Shown: positions 10,849 to 24,104 of the stretch, one piece after another
How the letters are laid out: each line of letters starts with the position of its first letter
How positions within the stretch are numbered: position 1 is the first letter of the stretch
DNA from: Tigriopus japonicus
Taxonomy: Eukaryota > Arthropoda > Copepoda > Harpacticoida > Harpacticidae
Assembly: GCA_010645155.1 (NCBI GenBank)
Contig: CM021322.1
Span: forward strand, 13,519,823-13,583,822
Length of the DNA stretch: 64,000 nucleotides
Direction of reading: 5' to 3'
The notes under the pieces: generated by a model
The model's database searches: none
Told to the model about the DNA's origin: nothing
Seen by the model: the letters and a program-made list of their open reading frames with translations, nothing else
Translations under genes and position numbers: made by a program

Positions 10849-13800
10849 ATGGATTGGGTTCGCCGGAAAAAGGGATCCTCCAACCAAGGATCTGCATCCG
10901 AATCGAATCTGCAATCGCGATCGGAGGTAGGTTGACAAATATAAAGTGCGCACGTGTATTTTCAGCTAAGGTGAGCTTTTCGATGAGTCGACGACTTCTA
11001 ACGGATTGGGATTGGAATGAGACCTTTATGGCAATTCTTCGACCATAACGCAGCCAAGGAAACGAAACATTCCCAATGCGAAATTTGACACCATTTCTGA
11101 TCAGATTGAACACACTGTCCCACAGGTTCTTTGCTCGTTTTTCCATTCAGATATTAAGCTCTTGGAATGAACAATTCGACTGAACGGTTTAAAAAGCTGT
11201 AATGGATGAGTGTAATCGAATGAATTCAGCTGGAGATTCTGGGGCCAAAATGGCTAGGGATGGGTCAGAGACAGGCCAAATTTCTCCATAAAACTCAATC
11301 AAAATTCTCGAGCCCAATTCGTTTTCTTCATTTTGACAATCAATTGAAATAAAAAATTTTCCTCACGTAGCAAACTAAAACTATGAAATGTCCAAACCTA
11401 GTTCTGACCCATCCCTAGCCATTTTGGCCCCAGAATCTCCAGCTGAATTCGTTCGATTACACTCATCCATTGCTCGAGAAAGAGAGAGCCTTTTCTCCAT
11501 TAGTATCATGTCCTCTGTCTTAAAACCTTTTTTATCGTTATTGATGAGGAAATCATCATTTTGGTTGACATTCAAAAAGAAAGCCGAACATTTGTCCTGA
11601 ACAGAAAGTATTTCCTTTTTTGTTGATTCAGCAATACTAAATGCTTGCCTAGAACCCTCTAGTCCAAAAATATAAACCACGTGTAATTGTAATGGTCATA
11701 TACCAATATTTTGAGAAAACCTGGTTACCCTTGAGAGGATGTTCTAGAATGTTCGGCAAGACCTTCACCCAAGCTTAAATGGGCAGGCTTGATCTCCAAT
11801 CACAAAACATAACACAACCACCAACAGGTTCATCATACGGGCTAGGTGAACCACTGCCCAATCTCCCAAATCCCCCCAAGAACAAGGTTGACTTGGACTT
11901 ATACAACAGAATAGATAGGTAGGAGTACTGCATACGCTTTTAGACACGGCATCTTTTGGGTTTGGAGGTGTTGATGAACGCTTGCAGTCAAACTGGTTTC
12001 CGAAGTCGCACCAGGCGGTCAAAAACATCTCTGAGTCAACCAGTACCCACTTCGGTACACATGACCCGTGTGTTGATCACCATTTCACCGTTCGAAAGAA
12101 GAAGTGTAGAATGAATGGAATTGCGTTTCAGCGATCGAAATGAAGTACGCGAGTTTTTATTGGGCAGTTGCGTTATGTATCGATATTTTTTTTCAATAGT
12201 GATGGAGATGTTTGTTTTAAATTGGTTAGACGTTTAGCATTTGAATGGTGGCAAAGGTTGTTACTTAGGGAAATCCGTTACGTTTGTCAAATAATCAGTC
12301 GACAATGAAGACGACCAGTTCTTGGTTGGGCAATTTGTGACACCTGGGAATTATGTTCCTTCGACTTAATTCATTTTGAAAATGAGAATAAGAGCAGACC
12401 TCGTAAATGAAAAGGGATTAATTTTGTTGTGGGGAAATGTCAAGATTTTGGTGGGCTAAAACTTTTTGTTGTTAAAGCCTGGTTACTAATTATGGCAAGA
12501 AGTAATCTGAAACATGTCTCGGATTAGCGCTTAAAGAATGGAGAAAATTAAGAACACTTTCTTCGGCCTTTGAAATGTCATGGCGAGAAAGGTGCCTAAA
12601 AGAAAACTCGATTGATCCAAATGCATTCCGGATGTCCAAACCAATGCTCATTTTCAAGATTAATTAGTCTTGAAAAAATGCCCATCGTATCTATGGACAA
12701 ACCTGAAGTCCTTCTTGACGTCATTGAACCTGCTAAATTTAAATTCGTGTTCAACTCTGTCGAGACCGAAATGACTCTTTGGTTTGTCCGCCCATTTTCC
12801 AAGTCGATTTTATCACTCTGACAAGCTGCACCAAACGATAATAAACACTTGATAGATTGTGCTAAAACTTGTTAGGTGTTCATTCGGCTTACAAAATACA
12901 GAGGATTCTTGCATAATTCAACTCGATTGAAAACAAGTTTCTATATGCAAGTTCAATCATAATTTTAAGTTACATATCCATACTTGAATATTTGGCAAGG
13001 GTCTTCCCCCTCGAAGCCTTAATCAATTAAATTTTTTCAAGAACGTGTTTTTCATCTCACTCGATATCAATCTGAACTGAAACACTTTCTTTCAGGCAAA
13101 TGCTGAACTGGATCGTGAGTGCGACAAGATCTTCCATCCGGATAAGTTCGACATCTCGCAACTCAATCCGGACTCTCATGTCAATGTGGACGAAAGAGCC
13201 CGCCAATATCGAACCGCCACCGCTCCCACGGACTTACAGGCCATGGGAGCGGGGGCCTTGGTCACCATGGCCGCCACCTTGGCCTCCGGAGGCGCAGGTG
13301 AAGTGTTCCAGGGACCGTTTTTCCAACGATCCTCCTCGTTCGTAGAGCCCCCTGTGACTGGTAAGACAAGCAAACTAGTATTGTCTTAAAGATATGTTAG
13401 AAAGCCCTTGTTTGGTTCTTCTAGATTCTGGTCTTCAACGTTCCAAAACAGCCACTGGGATGCAAGCTCGAGTTATGGGACAAGAAGCAGGTCGGTTTTG
13501 CTTCTATACTTTGTCTGGGTTTGATGGATCTCGATAATGTATTATTTTAATTTTGTCTTTCAGCCCATGATCGTCAGGCCTATCCTCATTTCCATCAAGT
13601 CATGTCCAGGCTCAAAACCGGGAAACTTAAACGAGCTGAAACCGATCAAGCGATTCGAACCAACAAGAAGGATCGACGACCTTTAGAGACCGTTTCGGAA
13701 GAGCGGAAACGTCTGAAGAAGTATTCCGATGTGAAAACTCTTCCGACTATCGAGGATGATGAAGGTCTTCGAGGCGAATTTGAGATGAAGGTGTGTATAA

Positions 13801-16800
13801 TTACTGCATGTTTAAGTTAGGGCAATGGTCTTTGACCGAGATTCGGCTCACTTTTACAGCCCACCAGCTCCAAAAAACCGGACTCTTCCGATGACGAAGA
13901 TAAGAACACCAAGGCTCAATTCAGCATCGCCATGGAATCGAGTGACGAAGAGGGACCAGGTCATCGGCAAATGAAACGCAACAAGAGCAAGGATTTTGCC
14001 CAGCGGAGTGATGATGAGACCTGGGGTTTTGGCATGGACAAGAAAGTGTCCTTTGGAGGACCAGGACAGTCCTCTCATAATGAAGAATCTCATGTGGACG
14101 ACGACGATGAAGATCGTGAGGAAAAACGGCGGAAACGCCACAAGAAAAGCCGTCGCGGTAGTCGACACATGTCCATTGAAACGGATTTAAGTCTGCGACG
14201 AACCCGTGGATCTGAACTCCACATGGAGGACATGGCTCTGCCTACTGAAGAAGAAGAGGCTAGGAATTTGGAATACAGGGATGTGGAGGACATGGCCTCC
14301 CATCGAATGGACCATCTGCCTGGTTACTCTCGGCACAAAATCAAAAAAGGCTCTTCAACGTTCCACGTGAGAGGAACGCCGGAGACTGATGAACAAAACA
14401 AGGACATCAACCAGGTAACAAAAAGGCTCATTTGTAACAATCAATTTGAATCTAATTGAACACCACGTTTCCTTGGCCTTAGATGGTTGAGAAATTGTAC
14501 GGCGGCAAAACCAAGGTGTACGACCATTCTCCCCATGATCTTTTCGTGGAGATGGACGAGCTTCAAGGCGAGGAGTGGATCGAGATGGCTCGCTGGATCA
14601 AGTACGAGGAGGACAGGGAAGAAGGAGCCGAGCGATGGGGCAAAGCCCACGTGTCGTCCCTCTCTTTTCACTCGCTGATCAACCTTCGATTGGCCTTGGA
14701 AGGATGTAAGTTCGACTGAAGATCTCTTCGAAGTATCTGAGACTTGAATGAGCCATTTGTTTTAGGTGCTTTTATCCTGGATCTGGAGGCCAGAGACATT
14801 CCCGCTGTCGCATATCGCGTGGTCGAAGAGTGGAGTGTATTGGGTGATATCGAGGAAGAACAAAAGGGTGATATCATTCGTGTGCTCACCTATCGACACA
14901 AGTATGTCGCCGATCACGCCACCTTCAAGTTTGGAGCCATGAAGAAGAACATGAGCCAGCGATCGCTGCAGGTAAGACCTCCTTGGGCCAATAACTCCGG
15001 CTAACCATCATTATGATCCATACCACTAAATCATAATCGTCATTGAAAAGCTAACCGACTAAACTAAACCCCTCTAACCTTCCTAAACATAAAAAACAGA
15101 ACTTGGGGAGCGACTCAGAGGCTGCCCATTCCGAGGACGGAGAAGTTGTGGTGAATCCTTTGCGTTGGTTTCGAACGTTTTCCAAGCAGGATTCGGCTGC
15201 CATGTATTTAAGGCAGTTATCCAAGCAGGAATCCGCGTTAAGATCCGTCAAAGAGCGAGAGGTATGGCCCTTTTGTGGGGCTTGTATTGTACTACATCTA
15301 CTACAAATGCGTGCCTGGTCTCTACGTAGAGTTGCGCTTAGTATTTCCTGGATGCTCATCTGTGTTAGCTCTCTTTTTGTATCATTTTGGGGCCTATTTC
15401 CTGGTGAGGTGTGCCTTTTTATGCTAGTTGCTTAGTAAAATGCATTTACAATTTTGTCAGACTTGTCCGGATGAGTTGAATTAACCTCCATTTTCGACCC
15501 ATTCCAGAGTCTCATTGCGGATCAGAGCAAATCCAATGTGCAAATGTCCAAGAACAAGACGTTCATCGCTCCTGATAATGGGTTGGACCCTTCATCCGGC
15601 AAGGACTTGGATCAATTGGTTCTCAATATCCCGGATGATGGCGAGATCACCGCCAACAATTCCGCCGCCGATTTATATCGAATGGCTCAAAGCAAGAAAG
15701 AGCACATTCTCCGAAAGATCAAGGCTGGAACCGAGGGAACTATCGTGTTGGTGGGTTCCTTGGAGAGCGTGACCAAGCCCATCTCAGCCTTGGTTCGTTT
15801 GGCTGAAGGTATCATCATGCCCAACGCTTTGGAAGTGCCGCTTCCCGTGCGTTTCATCTTCATCCTGCTGACTCCCAAACCCAGCAAGGACATGGATTGC
15901 CACGAGATTGGTCGTTCATTCTCAACGTTGATGTCCAATCCGGTAAGTGCCTTCTTTTGAAAAAGTTTAATCGTCAAACGATGAATGACTGCAAGCAATG
16001 GTCTGTCGCTTTCAGAAATTTCACACGGTGTGCTACAAGATCGATGAGAGACGAGAGTTGCTCTCCGCTATCAACGACTTCTTGGACGAGTCCGTAGTTT
16101 TACCCCCGGGAGATTGGGACAGTAACAATCTCTTGTCCATCAATGAGATCAAGGAGATGCGAAAACGTCGTCAAAACCGCAAGAAAATGCTGGAGATGAA
16201 AACTACCGAGAAGGTCAAGGAACCATCTCCAGGGGGTGATGATGACGGAGGTGACGGTGACGATAACGACGATAAAAAGAAGAAGTCGCCCTTCAACGAT
16301 CCTTTAGTGCGAACAAAGACTCCCTTCGGAGGCGTGATCAATGACTGGAAACGACGCTTCCCGTGGTATCTGTCGGACTTTAAAGATGGTATCAACACCC
16401 AGGTTCTGGCTGCCACCATCTTCATCTACTTTGCGTGTCTCTCGGGAGCCATCGCTTTTGGTGGTTTGACTGGAGATAAGACCAAAGGTCTGATTGGCAT
16501 TCCAGAGACCTTGATCATGAGTGCGGTTGGAGGTCTGCTCTTTGCCTTGTTTGCTGGACAACCTTTGATTATCACTGGAGTGACTGGGCCCGTTTTACTC
16601 TACGACGAGGCCCTGTTTGGATTTGCTACCAATGGAGGTATCGATTTTCTGGCTTGGCGAGTTTGGATCGGAATTTGGGCCGTGATCATCGCTTTGGTGG
16701 TGGCCTTGTTCCAAGGATCCACCCTCGTGAAATTTTTCACCAAGTTTACCAAGGACATTTTTGCTTCACTCGTCTCGTTGCTCTTTATTTTCGAAGCCCT

Positions 16801-19336
16801 GAAGAAAATGGTGCTAGTAAGTAAATATAATTTTTAACATTTGTTCATCGTACTCTTGAAACTTAAAATATTCTAATTTGTCTTCATAGATTTTCGGAAA
16901 TCATCCGCTCATGTCTCTGGACACTTATTGTGCTGAACATAGCTCGGGAAATATCACGGCGTTGGAGAACGAGGAAAATGTGCAAGTAATCAAGAAAGAG
17001 CCCAACACGGCTCTTCTCTCCGCCATTCTCATGTTTGGAACCTTTTTCATCGCCTACTTTTTGCGGGTCTTCCGAAATGGAAAATACCTCGGTCGAACGG
17101 TATGATATCACGAGGTCTCCGACAATCATTCAAAATGCCAACGTTTGTCTCTCGTTTGCAGATCCGTCGAGCCTTGGGCGACTTTGGTGTTCCTATTGCT
17201 ATTGTGATCATGGTAGCTCTGGATTATTTTATTCACGATACTTTTACGCAAAAGTTGGATGTTCCCGCGGGTGTTCAAGTGACTTCTCCCGAGCGACGAG
17301 GATGGCTGATTCCTCCTCTCGGATTGGAAGAGGCCATTCCCGTTTGGGCACCATTTGTTGCCGTAGTACCTGCTATTCTCCTTTATTTATTGCTCTTCAT
17401 GGAGACCCATATTTGCGAGTAAGTATGATGTACAGAAAGAATTCGGTTTGGGTAGTGATGTGTTTCGAACTGAGAGTGCTGCCATTTTTGACTCGGAAGT
17501 TTATCGCTGTTAAAAAGGGGAGGATTTATATAACTTTTTGAAAATACCTAAACAGGGATCAATTTGGCAAAACTCGAACTAGTTCGATTTCGAGTTCCAT
17601 CCATAGCTATAAAAATGGATTTCGAGTTGGCAATGCTGCCAAATTTTCTGGCAGATATGGTTTATTGCCTGTTGAAATGTTCAGCTGTGGTCAGTTTTTT
17701 GACCTTAAAAACCAAAATGGCAAAACTGCCAAAAATCCAACTCGAAACACATCAGTACTCTTGGTTCTATAGTTAAAATTATTATATGGTTATATTATTT
17801 TTTAATTAAGTAGTTTTACTTAAGTTAGATTTACTTTAATTATGTAGTATGTAGTTAAAATTATAAATTATATTTAAAAAATTCACATTACTCAACGTCT
17901 TCAATCAAAAATTTTATGTGGATTAAATAATGAACAATTCTAGATGTTTTAAAACACATTTTATGCAGTTCCATGCTGGATGAAAATGACTGACACTATC
18001 AAAAGTTACTATCACAAAAATGCACAAAAAGAAAACTTGGTGTGCAACATTCCATTACATATTTTATTATTTATTCTCATTAAACTCATCATTTGTATAC
18101 TTGGTTCTACGTAACAGACTCATCATGATGGAAAAAACGTCGCGGAAAGGCGGTGGCGTCCATTGGGATATTGTCTTGCTGTGCCTTATCAACTGTCTGT
18201 CGTCGTTCCTTGGCGGTCCATGGATCTGTGCGGCCACGGTGCGGGCAGTGGCTCACGTCTCGGCTCTAACTGTGATGTCCACCACTCACGCTCCCGGAGA
18301 ATCTCCCAAAGTGGTGATGGTACTAGGTAAGAAGCATCTGTATTCAAAAAACCGGTGTTGTGTGTGTCACGTAGATCAAGCACACCTTGGCTCTCGTTTT
18401 GTCAAAATGAACTAACCGCGATAAGAGTATATAAACAGCAAACGAACCTAAGTTTTTAAGCTTCAATGGAAGAAGAAAAGTGGCAACCATCTCATGTCAA
18501 AGTAACTCGGGCCACTTCTGCGAAATCGTAACTCTTAATTTATGATCACTCAGCACGAGTTTTATAAATTCAAAAACACCATTGGAACGTAAATGAACTC
18601 TAAAAGAATTCAAAATATGAATAAAAGCCAATGCTAAGATCTAAGTCGCTATTTTGGTGACGCATTCGAAGCCCAGACTTCATTTCTCTATTTCAGTACA
18701 GAATAAAATTAATTGTGAATTGTTCGTTTTCTTAGATCAAAGAGTGTCGGGCACTGTGGTGTCGATTCTCCTCGGATTTTCGGTGCTCTTGTCTCCGGCT
18801 TTGAAGCTGGTTCCGTTTGCCGTCTTGTTTGGAGTGTTCCTTTACATGGGTGTGTCCTCGATTAATGGAATCCAACTCTTCGACCGACTCATTTTGTTGT
18901 TAATGCCTGTGAAGCATCATCCTCAAGTCTCTTACGTCAGAAGAGTAAGTGTATATCATGATTAATTATCACATGGCATGTTTCTTTTCCATTTTTATCA
19001 TTTTCTTTCCATCAAAATAGGTGAAAACGTGGAAAATGCACCTGTTCACCATTCTTCAAGTCCTAGGATTGGCTGTTTTATGGGTGGTAAAGTCCACCCA
19101 ATTGGCTTTGGCTTTCCCATTCTTCGTGGTCGCCATGATTCCCTATCGAATGTCATTGAAATACTTATTCTCGCCCAGAGAACTGGACGCTGTAAGAGAC
19201 CTCATAAACATTCTAAAAAGTTTCGATTTGGTTGATTCAAAAGCTATTTTCTGCGTTTTAGTTGGACGGTCCGAAGGCTGGTCAAGTGATGTTGGAGGAT
19301 GAGCCCGATTTCTACGACCAAGCCTATGGAGCTTGA
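10849..19336 (+). CDS. SLC4-family anion exchanger (AE2/AE3-like Cl-/HCO3- exchanger)
   Basis: Sixteen exons join in frame to 1382 residues: 10849-10926, 13096-13360, 13425-13490, 13564-13790, 13860-14414, 14483-14705, 14766-14971, 15100-15261, 15508-15942, 16016-16816, 16890-17099, 17162-17418, 18118-18326, 18736-18944, 19021-19191, 19262-19336. The N-terminal third is charged. The band-3 cytoplasmic domain follows (about residues 400-800, with [15 protein letters not shown] and [11 protein letters not shown]). The multi-spanning transporter domain starts near residue 860. AE-type rather than NBC-type signatures include GDFGVPIAI, the SPERRGW loop, the FMET glutamate near 1157 and an arginine near 1204 in AATVRAVAH. 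The family exchanges chloride for bicarbonate at the plasma membrane to control cell pH. The length exceeds the roughly 1240 residues of vertebrate AE2/AE3 because of the N-terminal extension. The first exon is the least certain part. Confidence 0.95.
10927..13095 (+). other. large intron 1 of the anion exchanger
   Basis: The donor GTAGGT follows the 26-codon first exon and the acceptor TTTCAG precedes the second. The 2.2-kb intron is much longer than the others in this gene. It contains the 70-bp inverted repeat described separately. Short frames inside it have no recognisable domain. An alternative first exon could lie here, but I found none. Confidence 0.75.
11201..11471. repeat. 70-bp inverted repeat, hairpin-forming, in intron 1
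   Basis: 11201-11269 and 11403-11471 are reverse complements over about 69 bp with a single mismatch, separated by about 130 bp. Each arm contains GGGGCCAAAATGGCTAGGG or its inverse. In the pre-mRNA this would form a long, nearly perfect stem. No TIR-type target duplication was found. It may be a young MITE or a foldback duplication. Confidence 0.85.
17453..17757. mobile_element. palindromic TIR repeat in intron 12 of the anion exchanger
   Basis: The block begins TAGTGATGTGTTTCGA and ends with its inverse, TCGAAACACATCAGTA. It looks like two tandem palindromic units of about 150 bp (17455-17602 and 17603-17757). The second unit matches 30728-30871. The TAGTGATG terminus is shared with the hAT-like elements at 27.1 and 27.9 kb. 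No clear 8-bp duplication remains, so the insertion is probably older. It lies wholly within intron 12 (17419-18117). Confidence 0.7.
17770..17890. repeat. AT-rich low-complexity tract
   Basis: About 120 bp made almost entirely of A and T with repeated TTAAGTTA- and AATTATA-type words, inside intron 12 of the anion exchanger just after the palindromic repeat. No function is visible. Confidence 0.5.
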
Positions 19337-19655
19337 ACACAAAATGAAGCAACCTGTTTTGGTTATGCTTTCTCGTCCCTGTGAATAGATCAAAGTGGAT
19401 TTTTCACTTCACTTGCATTCCCCCCTTAAACACTAAATAATAGGAAACGATAGGCCAACATGCCTTTATTCCGTGTGTTGCAATATATCTTAACCTTCGA
19501 AGAATGTTGTTTTCTGCTCAATATTTGTGAATGAACGAATGATGTGTGTTTCAATGCCAATTCTTGGCCTTATCGGAGGCCAGGGGTTGAACATAAATCT
19601 AAAATTATATATCTAGTATCTAATATCCTCTCATACTGTAATAATACATTCTGAA

Positions 19656-19661
19656 AATAAA
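19656..19661 (+). terminator. polyadenylation hexamer for the anion exchanger
   Basis: AATAAA lies 320 bp after the stop codon, in AT-rich sequence, in the convergent space before the fucosyltransferase 3' end. This gives a 3' UTR of plausible length; the cleavage site itself cannot be read. Confidence 0.5.
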
Positions 19662-19959
19662 CAAAAACACATCTGGACAGAGTTTTAGTACTATTCTTGA
19701 AAATTTCTACTGGAAAAGCAACTCGGTATGGCAAGGTTTAGCACGAAAAGAACGTAATCAAAAAAGAAAAGAAAGTAGATCTATTAATGCACCTATAAAA
19801 AAAAGTAAATTAAACAGCAACATGATCTGTAATAGAAAAATAAATTGTTCTCAAAATGAAAATTTCATGTGCAAAATTCGAAGTTAGTCGTAACTTGCAG
19901 TTTCTTCGAAACGTTGCTTTAATATGGTAAAAAACACGTAGTTAAAACATAAGCTTACT

Positions 19960-19965
19960 TTTATT
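19960..19965 (-). terminator. polyadenylation hexamer for the fucosyltransferase
   Basis: TTTATT on the plus strand reads AATAAA on the minus strand, 70 bp beyond the stop codon at 20035. The two convergent genes would thus end about 300 bp apart. Confidence 0.5.
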
Positions 19966-20034
19966 TTCCATGGATTGTTTTTTCAATCAGCATCACAATT
20001 ACATATAAAGGTTGATCACATTAGATTAGTTCAG

Positions 20035-21518
20035 TTAGGGTGGGACTTGTTTTAAAAGGGTCAAAAGAACTTTTTCGAATTCTTGAATGCTGAAATTGGC
20101 GTTCTTCTCCATGTATTGGGCCAACACTTGAGCTTCAACCTCACTTTGAGCAAACCTGTCTTGCCAAAAGTTCCGACCAACATCACTAGTTTTTCCATTC
20201 AGAATTTCCAAGGCTGTTTTTGGATAAGGACATCCATAATGGTTCACATTCGCTTTAAAAGTCTCGGGTTTGAATCCAAGGGCGGATATGCTCTTTCTTT
20301 GATGTACTCGACGACACACCAAGCATTCAAATTCGTCCACGAAATCGCCTAACTTGTTCTTTAAAGCATTCACCAACTTCACATTAGTCACACTTTTCGT
20401 TTTATGCGCCAAATGCGAGTAGTAGAGCTGTTTATTGGACGCTATCGTCCGGATGTGATCCACCAGATCCGACATTCCACGGAAATCATCAACCAAAATG
20501 GCGGATTTGTGTGTGGGCAAAAACTCATGGACATTGTTGGCACCCAAATAGACGGGAATCGAACCGACCACTAAAGGCGTCCACAGCTTTTCCGTGACAT
20601 AATCCGGACAAGCCGCGTTTTCGATCGATAAAACGAATTTGTATTTACTCAACAATCTCAAGAAGGCATCATCACGGTTGCTTTCCGGTGTTCCGAGGTT
20701 TTTGGGCAGATCCCTGTTATTTAGACACTTTCCATAGGAGTCTACTGTCAGGTGTTGCATTAGTTCTTGTACAAATGCATCCCTGTCCATGGGACTATCA
20801 CAATTGCTTTGAACATAAACAATATCCGCCAGATGCTCATCTTTCTGCAATTGCTCTTTGGTCTCGAAATCTAGCCAATATTCACGACTTTCCAAAGCGT
20901 TTAAGCTTGGTGCATACTGATATGTCAAAGGCCAATCACTTTTTTGACGAAAAGTAGCCGTGTGATTGAAATACTGAAGCCATTGTCCATGGTTAAAGAT
21001 CATCTCATTTTTGGGACTCTCTTCATGCAGCAGGGCCCAATCCACCCCTAATCAAATTATTTTCACTTGTTATTAATCAAATGAACCATATTTATGATCT
21101 GATATTACTTGCCTGGCTTTCGTGGCAAAGGCAATCCACGATCCCGTTTCAAATCCGAGCCGTAAAAAAATATAGCCGCCGTTTGTGGATGTCGCCAAAA
21201 ATTTTGCGCATCCACAAATAGACATTGATCAGTCTCACAGGTTTTTAGACCTTTTGTGGTGGAAAATCCATCCCACCACATGAGTAAAGGCACGGATATC
21301 GAGCTTTGGAAGGGTGCATTTTCGCCCAAAAGTTCAAGTTCATGGCCCAATATTTCCGTCATGTCCATAAAGTTGGAAGAAAGAGAAGTTTCGGACACTG
21401 GCGAGAACAAATTATTCCAGACATAGGCCCCAATCATGATTAACATGGAGGAAATGCCCGCACATGCTTGAAGAGCGAACAGTTTCCAGCGAATATTGAT
21501 GAAGAAATCACTGAACAT
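20035..21518 (-). CDS. alpha-1,3-fucosyltransferase of the FUT10/FUT11 type
   Basis: Two exons (21518-21113 and 21047-20035) join to 472 residues. A short cytoplasmic tail and one hydrophobic anchor (about residues 13-34) make it a type II membrane protein of the secretory pathway. The GT10 fold is shown by WALLHEESPKN (about 138-148), the acceptor/donor block with TATFR, and the fucosyltransferase motif SIENAACPDYVTEKLW (about 276-291), followed by VGSIPVYLGA. WALLHEESPKN and the cysteine-rich C terminus point to FUT10/FUT11 rather than the Lewis-type enzymes; vertebrate members use GDP-fucose and have been linked to protein O-fucosylation. The 65-bp intron has a GC donor (CCAG followed by GCAAGT), which restores the conserved PGVDWALLHEE reading. 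The gene is tail-to-tail with the anion exchanger. Confidence 0.93.
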
Positions 21519-24104
21519 TTTGAAATCGGTCCAATGAAGGCAGTTTCGACTTGATTGGTCAGCCTTCGAACACTAAAAGGTTCTCGTTTGACGCATTGAT
21601 TTTTCTTACAAGAGAGGACTTTGAGACCTGGCCTTTTTGGAACATCAAATCAGAAGAGAAAGCTTTTGAAAGGCTTTAATATTGAGCTGGTGTCAAGTTT
21701 GCTTGCACCAAAAAAAATTGCCCAACGTGAAATCCGATTTAGGATTGAAAACTACTATTGCAAATTAAGATCAAGTTCAAACCCAGCTCTAAGTTCTGGA
21801 TAATCACTTGACATTTAGTTGAATTGGTCTGGAATCATTTTTAGTGTGTAAGGGACATTTGATCCTCAAACCTTCTACTCGAATGCCAGATCGACATCAA
21901 ACTAGGATCAATGCTTGTGCTTTACTTTTATATTTTTAGAGATTGATACCAACGGTAAAATGGGCTGGCGGTTAACTCAAATGCTATGTTCATGCTAAGT
22001 GAGTTAGTTTGTTTGATAACTTTGGCAAATTGTTTTTCTGTAGTGAAGGACTGTCACAGTTAAAGGTTTCTGTGAAGAAACTGAAAGTACCGTTCATGTT
22101 TCAGATTACATTCACAGATATAGATCTCCTTCAGGACACTTGCCGCCGATTTTGGAACCGATCACAGTTGCACTTGCTGATCCCATTGTCATCATCAGCT
22201 GACTGTTGGGTTGACTCAAAGATACTTTAGAAAAGATGGACTATCTCTTATTGAAGTGAGAGTGTAAGGGTAGGTCATGGATGGAATCTTTGATAGTTCT
22301 TCATTCTTTCTCTCACTTAACTCCAACATTCAATAACGATAATCGAACAGGAAGTATCAAAAATTTAAATCATAGCTTTTTTCGGTCTGGGCTGCCTATC
22401 TACTTGTAGTATCTGTTTCACTTCAGACAGGCAAAGCAAAGTTAGCAAACTCACCCTCTAGTGGTAGAGCTGAATGATGATTTGAGGAACTCGATGTCGT
22501 TGATCGAAACCTGTATGAAATTCGTGATTTTACAGAATCTTTCATCAGAGCTACCTGGAGATCGGATTGGGAATAAAAATATGTCGTGAGAATGTGCTAT
22601 TAATGACTAGAGCTCATAAAGAGAGGCTAAAAAATTGCGCAAATTTGACCAATTTGGGCAAAGAAAAGATCAAAAAGAAAAGGTATAGATCTAGGCAAAT
22701 CTAAGGCAAAGAAAAGATCAAAAGTTGTTAAACTTGTTAAAATATACAAATGTATAAGATGTTTTTGGCTTGAAAAAACTGAAAATTTGCAAAAAATGTA
22801 CTGCTCCAAAAATATACCACTTTTAGTGTTGATTTATATTCAACCCACAATTCAGAATGTAATAAGTAGAGCTCGGAAAAAGCTTAAATTTAGGTCCAAT
22901 TATGTCAAAAATATGTTGAAAGAAAATGTAAATTAATCTCATTATATGGCAAAATATGCTAAAAATAGGTTAATTTTAGGTACAAAGTAAGACAAAAAGT
23001 TTTTTTTTGTAGTTGTATTTGACAGATATCTGTTTTGTTGCAAATTTAGTGCTTACAAGCATAGATGCAGTAGCAGACAACAATTTGGCAAGAAACCTAA
23101 CCCTAAATAAACTAAACTTACCTAAAACTATGGAAAAATACTCCAACCTATCAATTCCTTACTGAATAACTTTTTTACCAAAGTTCCATCTGAGAGAACC
23201 ATGCTCTCAAAATATGAAGCTTACCCGCTAGTACTGAACTATCTTATTTCTTTATGACGTCATCTCCTAGATCGGCAGACAATCAGTTCCCATTGTAAAC
23301 CAACCAGCACCTTTCAGTTTTGCCACGCTGGCCAGCTTGTTGAGAATTTTATGAGCGGCAAATTTGAATTTTTGCTTTTTCCTGGTGGAACGACCCAAAC
23401 ACGCCATGATATGTTAAAAACATGTTGGAAATAGCTGGAATGCGTTGAAAAATGTAAAGATAAACTGAAAAAGGTTGATTTCTTTTTAGGTTATTTTGGA
23501 CGAAAACCATTGAAATAGACCTAAAAAATATTTCTTAAAGGTTTGAACTTCTAACTTAACTTTTCACCTTACACACCAAATTAGCCTAATTTGGTCTTCC
23601 CTAACTGGTTTACTACCAGAGTGTAAGAAATGTTTATTATCTCTTTTTTGTCACAGATCAAGGTTTCAATGCTCTTAATGATCATTAATCGTAAATATTT
23701 TTCTGTATTGTAATTTTAATATTAATTTGTTTTTTAACTTATTCAGGCTTTTGCCCATTCCAACCACTTTTGGTTTCCTCATTTAGATCCAAGTTGTTAC
23801 GGTTTGAGAAGTGAAGTTTTGTCTGTAAACAGAATCAGGCCATGTAAAGGGTATGTATAGACTTGAACTATCTTTGCTTTTTATTCCCAGGGACCCCATG
23901 AAGCCAAGTTGGCAGCAAAGGCTGTAGAAACAAATCCAAATGGAAAGGGAACTGTTGAAGTTTCATGGTGGTTTCGACTAGAGCACTATAATAAAAGAGT
24001 ATGATTATAAAGTGCGCCAACTAGTGGATTTCATGGGGCAACACCTCGCACTTCCAATGATATACATATTTTTGAAGATTTTTTTGAAGAGGGTCAATCA
24101 TCAG
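21519..24104. other. gene-free interval after the fucosyltransferase start
   Basis: This includes the fucosyltransferase 5' flank. I see no coding frame with recognisable features. The blocks at 22610-22720 and 22860-22990 repeat short words (GGCAAAGAAAAGATCAAAA; AAAATATG-type) and look like decayed repeats. Confidence 0.5.
23984..24004 (+). repeat. solo TAGAGC-CTATAATA terminus
   Basis: TAGAGCACTATAATAAAAG followed by AGTA matches the internal motif of both foldback arms (1397-1420 and the inverse near 2650-2672) and a diverged copy at 25985-26007. No inverse partner was found nearby. It is probably one end of a decayed element of the same family. Confidence 0.45.
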
